Assembly: GCA_022566315.1 (NCBI GenBank)
Contig: JADFJC010000022.1
Span: forward strand, 1-37,143
Length of the DNA stretch: 37,143 nucleotides
Direction: 5' to 3'
DNA from: Planctomycetota bacterium
GTDB lineage: Bacteria; Planctomycetota; Phycisphaerae; Sedimentisphaerales; Anaerobacaceae
The position numbers were made by a program, and so were the translations under genes. The notes under the pieces are model-generated. The model was given only the letters and a program-made list of their open reading frames with translations, was not told the origin of the DNA and ran no database searches. This document shows, in pieces, positions 30,483-37,143 of this stretch (positions within the stretch are counted from its first letter, which is position 1; the number at the start of each line of letters is the position of its first letter).

Positions 30483-30947
30483 ATGAAATTATACCTTGTC
30501 CAGCACGCAAAGGCGGCTTCGAAGGATGCCGACCCACAACGGCCGTTGACTGAAGAAGGACGCCGGGATATACAAAAAGTCGCTGCATTCATCAAACCTT
30601 TGAACTTGTCCGTTGATTATTTGTGGCACAGCGGCAAGAAACGCGCTGTCCAGACATCCGAGTTTTTGGCTGAGGTTGTCAAGATAAACGAAACGCAAAT
30701 TATCCACGATGGCCTTGGGCCGAATGATGACGTTACGGCCTTAAAAAACGAACTAATCTCAGCCAGGCAGGATATTATAATTGTAGGGCATCTGCCTTTT
30801 TTGAGCAAGCTGGCGTCGCTGCTTTTAACCGGCTGCGAATCATCCAACACAGTGGCATTCAAGCAGGCCGGTATCGTATGCTTGGATTACTCCGGTGATA
30901 ATCAATGGCAGCTCGATTGGTTGATAATACCAGAGCTTCTCGTCTAA
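30483..30947 (+). CDS. SixA-type phosphohistidine phosphatase
   Basis: This 154-aa histidine-phosphatase-superfamily protein has its catalytic motif as VQHAKA (residues 5-10) instead of RHG, as in the SixA group. DPQRPLTEEGRRD, Arg in SGKKRAVQTSEFL and IIIVGHLPFLSKLASLL (second His) complete the site. SixA members dephosphorylate phosphohistidine on signalling or PTS proteins; the partner here is unknown. It is monocistronic. Confidence 0.85.
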   Translation: MKLYLVQHAKAASKDADPQRPLTEEGRRDIQKVAAFIKPLNLSVDYLWHSGKKRAVQTSEFLAEVVKINETQIIHDGLGPNDDVTALKNELISARQDIIIVGHLPFLSKLASLLLTGCESSNTVAFKQAGIVCLDYSGDNQWQLDWLIIPELLV

Positions 30948-31092
30948 AGTTCTGCTTCGGCCGACTAATGGGCGATGAGAATATCCGTCGTGGCATTAGA
31001 TTATCTTTACAGCCCGGGCAAAATAATATATATTCCGCAAGAAATATTTGACGCTCTTAATATGATTTTACACGTATAAAAGGAGTAACCGC

Positions 31093-31719
31093 ATGCCCCG
31101 GGAAGAACAGGTACTGGTTATCGAACGAAAAGTCCTTGAACAGGTAGGGATGTTTCAAGGACTCACATTCGACGTGGAGCGTTATCTCCGCGAGTTCTTT
31201 GTTCAGGGCGTCCCACGTTTCATGCCTCGCTCGCAAGTGGAAGAAAATCCCGCCTACAAGCAGCTCATTCCTTACGTGCTCATGAGTTACCAGGACAAGT
31301 ACCTTAGCTACGTTAGGGGAAGGCGGGCCGGTGAGGCTCGGCTTGTCGGTAACAGGTCCATTGGCATAGGAGGCCATATAAACCCCGCTGATGACATGCC
31401 CTTATTCGATACCGACTTCTACGAAACCTATCTTACCGCCGTTAAGCGCGAAGTGGCCGAGGAAGTGTCCGTAGAAACCAGCCACACCGATAGCATTGTT
31501 GCCCTCCTAAATGACGAATCCAACGAGGTTGGAAGTGTACATCTCGGAATAGTCCACCATTGGATTCTAAATGCCCCAAAGGTCAGCAAGCGAGAACAGA
31601 TGATGACCCAAATGGCCTTCATGACACCTGCCGAGTTGCAGGAAGTCCGGGATACCTTGGAGACATGGTCAGGCTTATGCCTGACCCGGCTTGCCGAGAT
31701 GACTAAGAATCTCTCCTGA
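31093..31719 (+). CDS. Divergent Nudix-like protein
   Basis: This is a 208-aa cytosolic protein. SIGIGGHINPADD, then ETYLTAVKREVAEEVSVE, matches most of a Nudix box (E-x7-RE-x2-EE), with an extra ~10 residues between the Gly and the first Glu. The N-terminal MPREEQVLVIERKVLEQVGM and the YVLMSYQDKYLSYVRGRRAG strand fit a phosphoesterase-like Nudix group with unknown substrate. AGGAG lies 8 nt before ATG 31093. No functional partner is evident from the neighbours. Confidence 0.75.
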   Translation: MPREEQVLVIERKVLEQVGMFQGLTFDVERYLREFFVQGVPRFMPRSQVEENPAYKQLIPYVLMSYQDKYLSYVRGRRAGEARLVGNRSIGIGGHINPADDMPLFDTDFYETYLTAVKREVAEEVSVETSHTDSIVALLNDESNEVGSVHLGIVHHWILNAPKVSKREQMMTQMAFMTPAELQEVRDTLETWSGLCLTRLAEMTKNLS

Positions 31720-31907
31720 TAATCTAATCACCAATTCTCTAATCCACTAAAAGTGTCTGTAAACAGCTTTTCAACACAAGCGGCATACCTGAAAATTTCG
31801 TTACTCCCTTCACTTTTACTGCCTTATATCTATAGAGACACAGTTACCGACAGCGTCAAAATAGAGATGCGCATTCTGCAGTGAAAACGAATATGAAAGG
31901 AGTTAAA

Positions 31908-32126
31908 ATGAAACGGCTAATAGTTACCATCATAGTTGCAATACTGGCAATCTCACTTTCCGGCTGCTCCTTTGTCAGGGAACACTACCGTGGGTACGCG
32001 AGCCACGAAGTTATCGTAACAAGCCCGCGGCATCTGCCCGTCAGGCATGAACGCTGGCATCGTCCCTATGCCCACCGCCAATTTGAAAGACGTTACCATC
32101 TCGGATTCCAGCGAATGCACGATTAA
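31908..32126 (+). CDS. Small His/Arg-rich lipoprotein
   Basis: This is a 72-aa precursor with a lipoprotein signal (MKRLIVTIIVAILAISLSGC; lipobox LSGC) and a short, His/Arg/Tyr-rich mature part (HVR...RHERWHRPYAHRQFERRYH). There is no known family. I chose ATG 31908 because AAAGGAG (31896-31902) is ideally spaced and the signal peptide starts there; an upstream GTG at 31881 would give an unlikely extension. A terminator follows. A metal- or anion-binding envelope role is only a guess. Confidence 0.7.
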   Translation: MKRLIVTIIVAILAISLSGCSFVREHYRGYASHEVIVTSPRHLPVRHERWHRPYAHRQFERRYHLGFQRMHD

Positions 32127-32160
32127 ACCTGTAAATGTGTGCCGTTATATTTAGCCGGAT

Positions 32161-32185
32161 GGTAGGGCTTGCCCCACCTTTTTTT
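32161..32185 (+). terminator. Rho-independent terminator after the small lipoprotein gene
   Basis: GGTAGGG-CTTG-CCCCACC (one mismatch) is followed by seven T residues. Confidence 0.75.
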
Positions 32186-32427
32186 CTAACAGCGTCTTCT
32201 GCCCTTGTGCTCTTTTGCACTTTTACCTTCTTAATTCTTCATTCTCAATTCTAAGTTTTTACCACCACGAGATACAAGCGACAAAAATTTCCCCGTTCCA
32301 ATTAAGGCCCGTATCAGCTCAGATTCCACTTGCCATATAGTGATATTTGTGAACAGTAGGGTTGATTTCGAGTATAATAAATAATAAAAGAATAAATGTA
32401 TCAGGACACAAAATCAGGAATATACCG
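32186..32427. other. Intergenic leader of the Msr fusion gene
   Basis: I see no gene. TATAAT (32379-32384) about 45 bp before the start is a possible -10 without a good -35. The rest is A/T-rich. Confidence 0.4.
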
Positions 32428-33915
32428 ATGAAGACAGAAATGGAATGTACCCACAGAAATTGGTTATTGCTTCTGATGTTTTTTTGCTTTGTTGCATCTG
32501 GCGTATTGGATGGATGGCTATTCACTGCTCGGGCACAGACAGCCAATTCCTTGAGCAGATTGGTCGTCGATGATTTCAATAGGGCCAAAGGTCATAAACA
32601 TAGCCTTATCTGGACCTCGATAGCTGACCAAACGAAAGATTCCGGTATAGTTGGAAGAAAACAGTTTGTGCAAAACGACGGCAGGTCTTGCTTGAATATA
32701 AAGGAGCTTGTACCCTCGAAGAAAAACTTGATTCTTATTGCCACTAAAGCCGCACCGGATAATCCCCGTAACCTGAATATCACAGGGCATGATGGTATTT
32801 ACTTGAGGGCGAAAGGCACCGGTGGGCCATGCACCCTCGGCTTGTGGATAGAGAGCAAACAAGCCGGAGCGCAGCTTTATCAGGCACCTTTCGAGCTGAA
32901 AAGCCAATGGCAGGAATTCCGGTTGCCGTTGCGTATATTCCGGTTATTACCGAACAGCAGGTCCATGAATACTCGGGAACTCTTCAGGATTATCGCCATC
33001 CCAGGACTACAGCAAAGGACCGTAGAGATTTTCCTGGACGAGATTGGATTTTACAAGGAGCGGAAAATGTATAAGAAACTCACTCCCGAGCAAGAGCGGA
33101 TTATTATTCACAAGGGTACGGAACGTCCTTTTAGTGGTAAATATAATGACCATTATGAAAAGGGAATCTATACCTGTATGCGATGTGGAGCGGAGCTTTT
33201 TGAATCGTCTTCGAAATTTAAGTCCGGCTGTGGCTGGCCAAGCTTTGATGAGCAGATCGAAGGTGCTGTTAAATGGCAACGAGATGCGGATGGCGCCCGG
33301 ACAGAGATTATCTGCAATCAATGCGGGGGCCATCTCGGACATGTCTTTCTGGGCGAGAAATTGACGCCTAAGAACACACGCCATTGTGTGAACTCTGCCT
33401 CGATGGACTTTATACCGGCCAAAAAGCAGCAACAGACCGCCAAAGCTATATTCGCCTCCGGCTGTTTCTGGGGAACAGAGTATTATTTCAACAAGGTCCC
33501 CGGCGTAATCTCTACAACTGTTGGATACACGGGCGGCCACCTGGACAATCCCACATATAAGCAGGTTTGTACCGACAAGACAGGCCACGCAGAGGCCGTT
33601 AAGGTCGTGTATGACCCGGCGATAATCAGTTATGAGCAATTAGCCAAGCTGTTTTTTGAGACACATGATTTTACACAGCTCAATCGCCAGGGGCCCGATA
33701 TTGGTACGCAATATCGCTCTGCGATTTTCTTTTCTGACGCTGAGCAGAAACGCCTCGCCACACAGCTAATCCGGATGCTTAATCAAAAGGGTTACGATGT
33801 AAAGACTCAGATAGCGCCGGCCGAGAAGTTCTGGCCCGCAGAGAAATATCACCAGGATTATTACGACAAAACCAAAAAGCTACCCTATTGCCATGTATAC
33901 AGAAAGATATTTTAA
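32428..33915 (+). CDS. Exported fusion: CIA30-like domain, MsrB, MsrA
   Basis: This is a 495-aa secreted methionine sulfoxide reductase. A signal peptide (residues 11-36, WLLLLMFFCFVASGVLDGWL) precedes a CIA30-like galactose-binding-type domain (about 46-210: LVVDDFNRAKG, GHDGIYLRAKGTGG, SQWQEFRLPLRIF). MsrB spans about 214-335 with zinc CxxC pairs (CMRCG, CNQCG), SGCGWPSF and catalytic Cys in HCVNSASMDFIP. MsrA spans about 338-495, with catalytic Cys in ASGCFWGTEYYF and a Cys near the C-terminus (PYCHVYRKIF). ATG 32428 follows AGGAA. The order B-then-A and the CIA30 domain differ from the Neisseria PilB Trx-MsrA-MsrB fusion. Confidence 0.9.
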   Translation: MKTEMECTHRNWLLLLMFFCFVASGVLDGWLFTARAQTANSLSRLVVDDFNRAKGHKHSLIWTSIADQTKDSGIVGRKQFVQNDGRSCLNIKELVPSKKNLILIATKAAPDNPRNLNITGHDGIYLRAKGTGGPCTLGLWIESKQAGAQLYQAPFELKSQWQEFRLPLRIFRLLPNSRSMNTRELFRIIAIPGLQQRTVEIFLDEIGFYKERKMYKKLTPEQERIIIHKGTERPFSGKYNDHYEKGIYTCMRCGAELFESSSKFKSGCGWPSFDEQIEGAVKWQRDADGARTEIICNQCGGHLGHVFLGEKLTPKNTRHCVNSASMDFIPAKKQQQTAKAIFASGCFWGTEYYFNKVPGVISTTVGYTGGHLDNPTYKQVCTDKTGHAEAVKVVYDPAIISYEQLAKLFFETHDFTQLNRQGPDIGTQYRSAIFFSDAEQKRLATQLIRMLNQKGYDVKTQIAPAEKFWPAEKYHQDYYDKTKKLPYCHVYRKIF

Positions 33916-34109
33916 ACCATTTCTTGCCCTGGAGTTTACGTGGCGCAGTGGCCACATATGAAGAGCTCAAAGTCAAATAATAAAATCCCTGCTGCCACAA
34001 TTCTTTTTGAGGCATCCTCGTTACGACATATCAGCTAATGTTCGGTACTCATAGCTCTGTAATACTTTATTGGAGGCATCTGGATAATGGGTAGGTTTCC
34101 AAAGAGGTA

Positions 34110-35684
34110 TCACATGCGTCCTTGCAGAGCGAGCATTTTTTCCCGGTAATAGCGAATGATGTCCTCGCGATGACTGAGATCATGAGGAGGAACATTTGGC
34201 TGACGTATCCTGGGTGCATTGTGATTCTGATATAGTCGCGGGTTTGCGTTCTTACGACGCCACGCTGAAAGTGAAGCCTCCACAGATTTGATTTCATCAC
34301 GGTATTGTGGCGATTCGTAGAGATTGTCCATCTCTAGTGGATCTCGGTCCAGATCAAAAAAGAGATTCTCGTTACCTGGGGCAGCAAGGATTAGTTTACG
34401 GTTCTTTGACCGGGCCATTACCTGCCGTCCCCCATCAGCTTCGGCGAAGATGAGATCGTAGCCGCCATTTTGGTCCTGTAGAGTGTGTCCGTGCATCTGA
34501 GGTCCGGGCTTGCAGCCGGCTGCCCGGCATAAAGTCGGGGCAAGGTCAATATTGTTTACCATGCGCTGGGAGACTGTGCCAGCGCGTGTATTCCCAGGCC
34601 ACTTGACTATGAGTGGTACCTTGACCACCGGATCATACATGTAGTTACCTTTGAGGAGCATATGGTGGAAACCCATGAAATCTCCGTGGTCAGAGGTATA
34701 TATAATTAGCGTCTCGTCGTAGAGTCCTTTCTGCCTGAGCAATTCGGTCATACGCCCGACGTGATGGTCGATCTGCGAGATCGTCGAGTAGTAGTACCCC
34801 ATCACTCGCTTGAGTATGGGCTCAGTCAACTTATCGTTGGGGAAATATCCACGGCTGTACTTGAAATCGCGTTCGAGGCATTTGTCGGTCCAACCCGGCA
34901 GCAGTGAGAGTTTCTCCAGATCATACATCTCGTGCCATGGTGATGGTGGATTAAATGGATGGTGAGGCCTTATGAAGCTAGCCATTAGGAGTTGGCCGCC
35001 CTGATTAGTCCATGACTCGAGCGTCTTCATTACCTTCTCGGCAATCCATGTTGTTGAATCATGGTCTTCCGGCAGATTGGAGACTTGGGCGCCGCAGGTG
35101 TTCCAATACTTCTTGGGTGCATATTTACGATACTCACCCAACTGATCTTCAATATCATTGTGGTCCACGAGTCCGTGACGCATAAGATAGCGATGATAGT
35201 CGTCGTCCCACCGCCCGGGACCATCCTGCTCTGCCAGGAGCAATTCACTGAATCCCACGTCCAGATAGGTGGGGGTGAAGTGCATCTTGCCGACCGCCTT
35301 GGTGCGGTAGCCGGCCGTCCTTAAAATCTTCGGAAATGTGTCAATGTGCGGAGCCAGTGTGCTGCGATTTGTCCATCCGCGGTGCTCGTGGACGTATTGG
35401 CCGCAAAGAAGCGAATAACGCGAAGGTGTACACACGGGGAAAGGACAAAAGCTGTTGTCGTAGCGAACGCCGTCTGCGGCGAGTCCGTCAATATGGGATG
35501 TTTTAATCTCAGCGTTTCCGTAGGCGCCGAGGCAGTCTATCCGGTGTTCGTCGGTGTATATTATCAAAATATTCGGGCGCTCGAGTGCGGCTCTGCGGGC
35601 AAATGACATCGTAGGCATTATCTGCGATGCGGCGGCTAATCCCATAGTTTTTAGAAAGTTACGACGGGTGCTTGATTTGTGCAT
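34110..35684 (-). CDS. Tat-exported sulfatase
   Basis: This 524-aa protein has a twin-arginine signal (STRRNFLKTMGLAAASQIMP). The sulfatase core begins RPNILIIYTDEHRIDCLGAYG, with the formylglycine site CTPSRYSLLCG (Cys in C-x-P-x-R), HPFNPPSPWHEMYDLE, YTSDHGDFMGFHHMLLKGN and a metal-site Asp/His set. It probably desulfates polysaccharides in the periplasm, as in other Planctomycetota. I start at ATG 35684, since AAGAGA is spaced before it; ATG 35702 adds six residues without such a site. An activating formylglycine enzyme is not in the window. Confidence 0.9.
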   Translation of the reverse strand: MHKSSTRRNFLKTMGLAAASQIMPTMSFARRAALERPNILIIYTDEHRIDCLGAYGNAEIKTSHIDGLAADGVRYDNSFCPFPVCTPSRYSLLCGQYVHEHRGWTNRSTLAPHIDTFPKILRTAGYRTKAVGKMHFTPTYLDVGFSELLLAEQDGPGRWDDDYHRYLMRHGLVDHNDIEDQLGEYRKYAPKKYWNTCGAQVSNLPEDHDSTTWIAEKVMKTLESWTNQGGQLLMASFIRPHHPFNPPSPWHEMYDLEKLSLLPGWTDKCLERDFKYSRGYFPNDKLTEPILKRVMGYYYSTISQIDHHVGRMTELLRQKGLYDETLIIYTSDHGDFMGFHHMLLKGNYMYDPVVKVPLIVKWPGNTRAGTVSQRMVNNIDLAPTLCRAAGCKPGPQMHGHTLQDQNGGYDLIFAEADGGRQVMARSKNRKLILAAPGNENLFFDLDRDPLEMDNLYESPQYRDEIKSVEASLSAWRRKNANPRLYQNHNAPRIRQPNVPPHDLSHREDIIRYYREKMLALQGRM

Positions 35685-35702
35685 TGCAATAATCTCTTTC
35701 AT

Positions 35703-36140
35703 TCATAGTACTGGAGCTTACAGCCCAAAGCTATACAGATACATCATCAAGAATCCTTTTAAGAATACCACAATTAACCGACTAATAATACGAATTCAAG
35801 TTAATTCTTGCGCCTTACTCTAAAAGAGTCCCGACCGTGAGGGTGGGATAAATGGCCATTATATCATAAATCGTCATTATATAAAGCGCACTTATTAAGT
35901 TGAATTGGTATAACACCGGTTTTTTTGAATCTTCTGCGGCTTGTAATCGGCCTTCCTCATCATCACTGCGTTAGGGAACGACCGTAAAAAGGACAGGAAG
36001 TTATGGTTCCCGACAGCAGAAGTGGCATAGAATGTTGGGGTGTAAAGAAGGACCGCAAGTATGTGCATCATGGCAACGTCCATTGAATACGTTCACGCAA
36101 AATCTGCGTTTTGTGATTAAAATCAAGGCATCGTATACTT
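35703..36140. other. Intergenic region with nothing clear
   Basis: Only small palindromes (e.g. ACTCTAAAAGAGT, 35817-35829) and a short minus-strand frame (35895-36083, 62 codons) are present. The latter lacks a ribosome binding site and family resemblance. I see no supported gene. Confidence 0.4.
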
Positions 36141-36324
36141 AGAGCCTATCCGAATAACCGGGTCGTTATGAGGCCGAGTCCCGATATACCGGGAAGGCCA
36201 AGGCGGCAGGCCAAAAATGCTCGCCAGAAGTGGTTTTCTCCACGTTGAGAACGTTTTTGGCCGACAACGCAGGTATCGGGCTTTGCAGCCGGCCGAAATA
36301 GAGCGGGTTATTCGGATAGGCTCT
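36141..36324. mobile_element. Second MITE-like element, copy B (184 bp)
   Basis: AGAGCCTATCCGAATAACC (36141-36159) and its perfect inverted copy (36306-36324) bound the element. TTA flanks GAGCC/GGCTC on both sides, an apparent 3-bp target duplication. The ends match copy A at 18886 except for CTGAT versus CCGAAT wording. It contains a CCCG...CGGG hairpin and no transposase. Confidence 0.85.
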
Positions 36325-36400
36325 TAATCCGATGCTCCCTCTTACCTGTCGATTTTATTATAGAACAGCAAGGAGAGTGCTTTCGGGTTTCGTGTCAACA

Positions 36401-36428
36401 CCGTTAGAAAGGAACTTTCTTCTAACGG
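36401..36428. repeat. 9-bp inverted repeat
   Basis: CCGTTAGAA (36401-36409) and TTCTAACGG (36420-36428) pair around a 10-nt loop. It lies just before the third structured element. Its role is unknown. Confidence 0.4.
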
Positions 36429-36467
36429 GGTCAACCTGACCAATAAGGACTGGTAAAGAAATTAGGC

Positions 36468-36487
36468 CTTGACCGCCGGCAGGCGAG
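36468..36487 (+). repeat. Nested 20-bp palindrome 1 in element copy 3
   Basis: CTTGACCGCCGGCAGGCGAG, identical to that in copy 2 and absent from copy 1. Confidence 0.7.
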
Positions 36488-36627
36488 TTTCGTTTTCGCT
36501 CCAGCGAGGACAAGGCTGGCACCTGTACCTGCGCCACCTGTGGCGAGGTAACCACAGGTGCAGGCAAGGAAGCAAAACGCAGGCCTACTGGTTGGTAGTC
36601 CGAGTTTTGCTGAGGCCGCCAGCCGAA

Positions 36628-36647
36628 CTTGCCTGCCGGCAGGCAGG
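36628..36647 (+). repeat. Nested 20-bp palindrome 2 in element copy 3
   Basis: CTTGCCTGCCGGCAGGCAGG, identical to that in copy 2 and absent from copy 1. Confidence 0.7.
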
Positions 36648-36664
36648 GACGCAGCCAGCCAAAA

Positions 36665-36684
36665 CTTGTCTGACGACAGTCAAG
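36665..36684 (+). repeat. Nested 20-bp palindrome 3, unique to copy 3
   Basis: CTTGTCTGACGACAGTCAAG sits where copies 1 and 2 have only AAAAATGG. It shares the CTTGnCnGnCG...CAAG plan with the other two palindromes but differs in sequence, so it looks like an independent insertion. Confidence 0.65.
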
Positions 36685-36731
36685 AATGGAAGATAATTTA
36701 TTTACAAGTCCTTACAACTATTACCCACGAA

Positions 36732-36920
36732 CTACAAATCAGGAGCATCGAGTATTGCGATACACGAATCGCCTTGTTTGTCATCTCTAAAATCCTGAAA
36801 AGTCAAGTCCTTTTGAATCTCCCTTGCAATCTGTGAAAGCTCCGGTGTCGTTTCCGGATGTCTGCTTCCCCGCGCCAGGCAATCTGTGGTTAAAAAAAAG
36901 CCCCGTCCGAAGACAGAGCT
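36732..36920 (-). pseudogene. C-terminal fragment of an unidentified gene
   Basis: On the minus strand, 62 codons read from GVFGRGFF-like upstream sequence through LTTDCLARGSRHPETTPELS and IAREIQKDLTFQDFRDDKQG to CIAILDAPDL and TAG. The amino-acid mix looks like real protein. There is no start codon: a TAA precedes the first codon and then palindromes and a probable IS end follow. I do not recognise the family. It is probably the 3' remnant of a gene cut by repeats or transposition. Confidence 0.45.
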
Positions 36921-36924
36921 TTAA

Positions 36925-36980
36925 TCCGCCTCAGGCGGATAAATCCACATGAGGCGGATAAATCCACCTTAGGCGGATGA
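36925..36980. repeat. Tandem 19-bp AGGCGGATAAATCCAC repeats
   Basis: AGGCGGAT recurs at 36933, 36952 and 36971 with ATCCAC between. The first forms the palindrome TCCGCCTCAGGCGGA (36925-36939). It is related to the palindrome at 110-131. Confidence 0.65.
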
Positions 36981-37102
36981 ATATCAAGAAACAGTTAAGC
37001 CTGCCCCATTGCTTAGTACTACAACGCCATTTTAGCTCAAGATTTTCAGGCGGCCAGTCGATAACTTCTTTCAGAACCTCTTATTCTGAAAGGATATATG
37101 AT

Positions 37103-37143
37103 ATGGACGCCAAACAAATTAAACAGTTGGAACCTATGTTGAA
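37103..37143 (+). CDS. Start of a possible transposase (IS701/IS4-like), cut by the window edge
   Basis: Only 13 codons are visible (MDAKQIKQLEPML), after an AAAGG ribosome binding site. The wording resembles the N-termini of IS701-type DDE transposases. The upstream CTTAGTACTACAACGCCATT (about 37012-37031) could be the element's left terminal repeat. The call rests on a very short peptide and is tentative. Confidence 0.4.
   Translation, partial: MDAKQIKQLEPML

Larger units (their letters stand above)
36447..36711 (+). mobile_element. Structured MITE-like element, copy 3 (265 bp, longest form)
   Basis: It has the same two ends and the same GCAAAAC...GTTTTGC hairpin as the other copies. The small hairpin of copies 1-2 is replaced by another one, CACCTGTGG (36535-36543) pairing with CCACAGGTG (36552-36560). 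It carries three 20-bp palindromes (36468-36487, 36628-36647, 36665-36684). Flanks are TAA and TTA. It ends 20 bp before a truncated gene fragment. Confidence 0.85.

Noticed and set aside
31049-31080. TTGACG ... TATAAA promoter before the Nudix-like gene
   Set aside because: The spacing is 21 bp, too long for a normal sigma-70 promoter.
35895-36083. 62-codon minus-strand ORF
   Set aside because: No ribosome binding site, no recognisable motif, and it lies in a repeat-rich gap. It is too weak to call.

Overview
The window reads like a chromosomal segment of a Planctomycetota bacterium, most likely Phycisphaerae (Sedimentisphaerales-like). This is an inference from gene content: Tat-exported sulfatase, ThuA-domain and aldo/keto-reductase proteins, an LPS-heptose and lipid A gene set, and intergenic space crowded with short repeats and palindromes. 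No rRNA, tRNA or CRISPR array was seen.

Layout. 1-508: degenerate ~105-bp repeats. 509-3265: NAD(P)HX epimerase, an antitoxin with a frameshifted ParE/RelE-type toxin, and a coiled-coil membrane protein with a strong promoter. 3450-6198: HAD hydrolase, UbiA-family prenyltransferase and an RluB-type pseudouridine synthase. 6292-11339: an SGNH-hydrolase/TPR protein converging on a NodU-type carbamoyltransferase, SxtJ-like protein and DUF5989 module. 11609-17597: rpmB, gatC, a lipoprotein esterase, gatA, gatB and a cupin protein, with a two-gene accessory cassette between gatA and gatB. 17770-20634: Tat-exported aldo/keto reductase-like protein, four-heme lipoprotein and ThuA protein. 20743-29092 (minus): lpxK, hldE, gmhA, gmhB, a GT9/kinase fusion, a GT4 and plsY. 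29203-37143: isocitrate dehydrogenase-like enzyme, SixA, Nudix-like protein, small lipoprotein, exported CIA30-MsrB-MsrA fusion, sulfatase, then a repeat-dense end with a gene remnant and probably the first codons of a transposase.

How the genes work together. The 29.1-20.7 kb run is one coherent pathway: sedoheptulose-7-P to ADP-heptose (GmhA, HldE, GmhB), heptose transfer and core phosphorylation (GT9/kinase fusion), lipid A 4'-phosphorylation (LpxK), another glycosyl transfer and phospholipid acylation (PlsY). It implies a heptose-containing LPS outer membrane. The gat genes plus rpmB serve translation. The NodU/SxtJ/DUF5989/SGNH set resembles the carbamoyl-transfer part of saxitoxin clusters and probably decorates a secreted or surface molecule.

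The least ordinary signal is the repeat content. One structured element (179-265 bp, imperfect terminal inverted repeats, conserved internal stems) occurs three times and is itself invaded by 20-bp palindromes. A second element with perfect 17-19-bp terminal inverted repeats occurs twice. Other short repeats appear to have entered reading frames, leaving in-frame peptide 'scars' (HAD, LpxK, GT9/kinase, GatA C-terminus) or supplying start codons.
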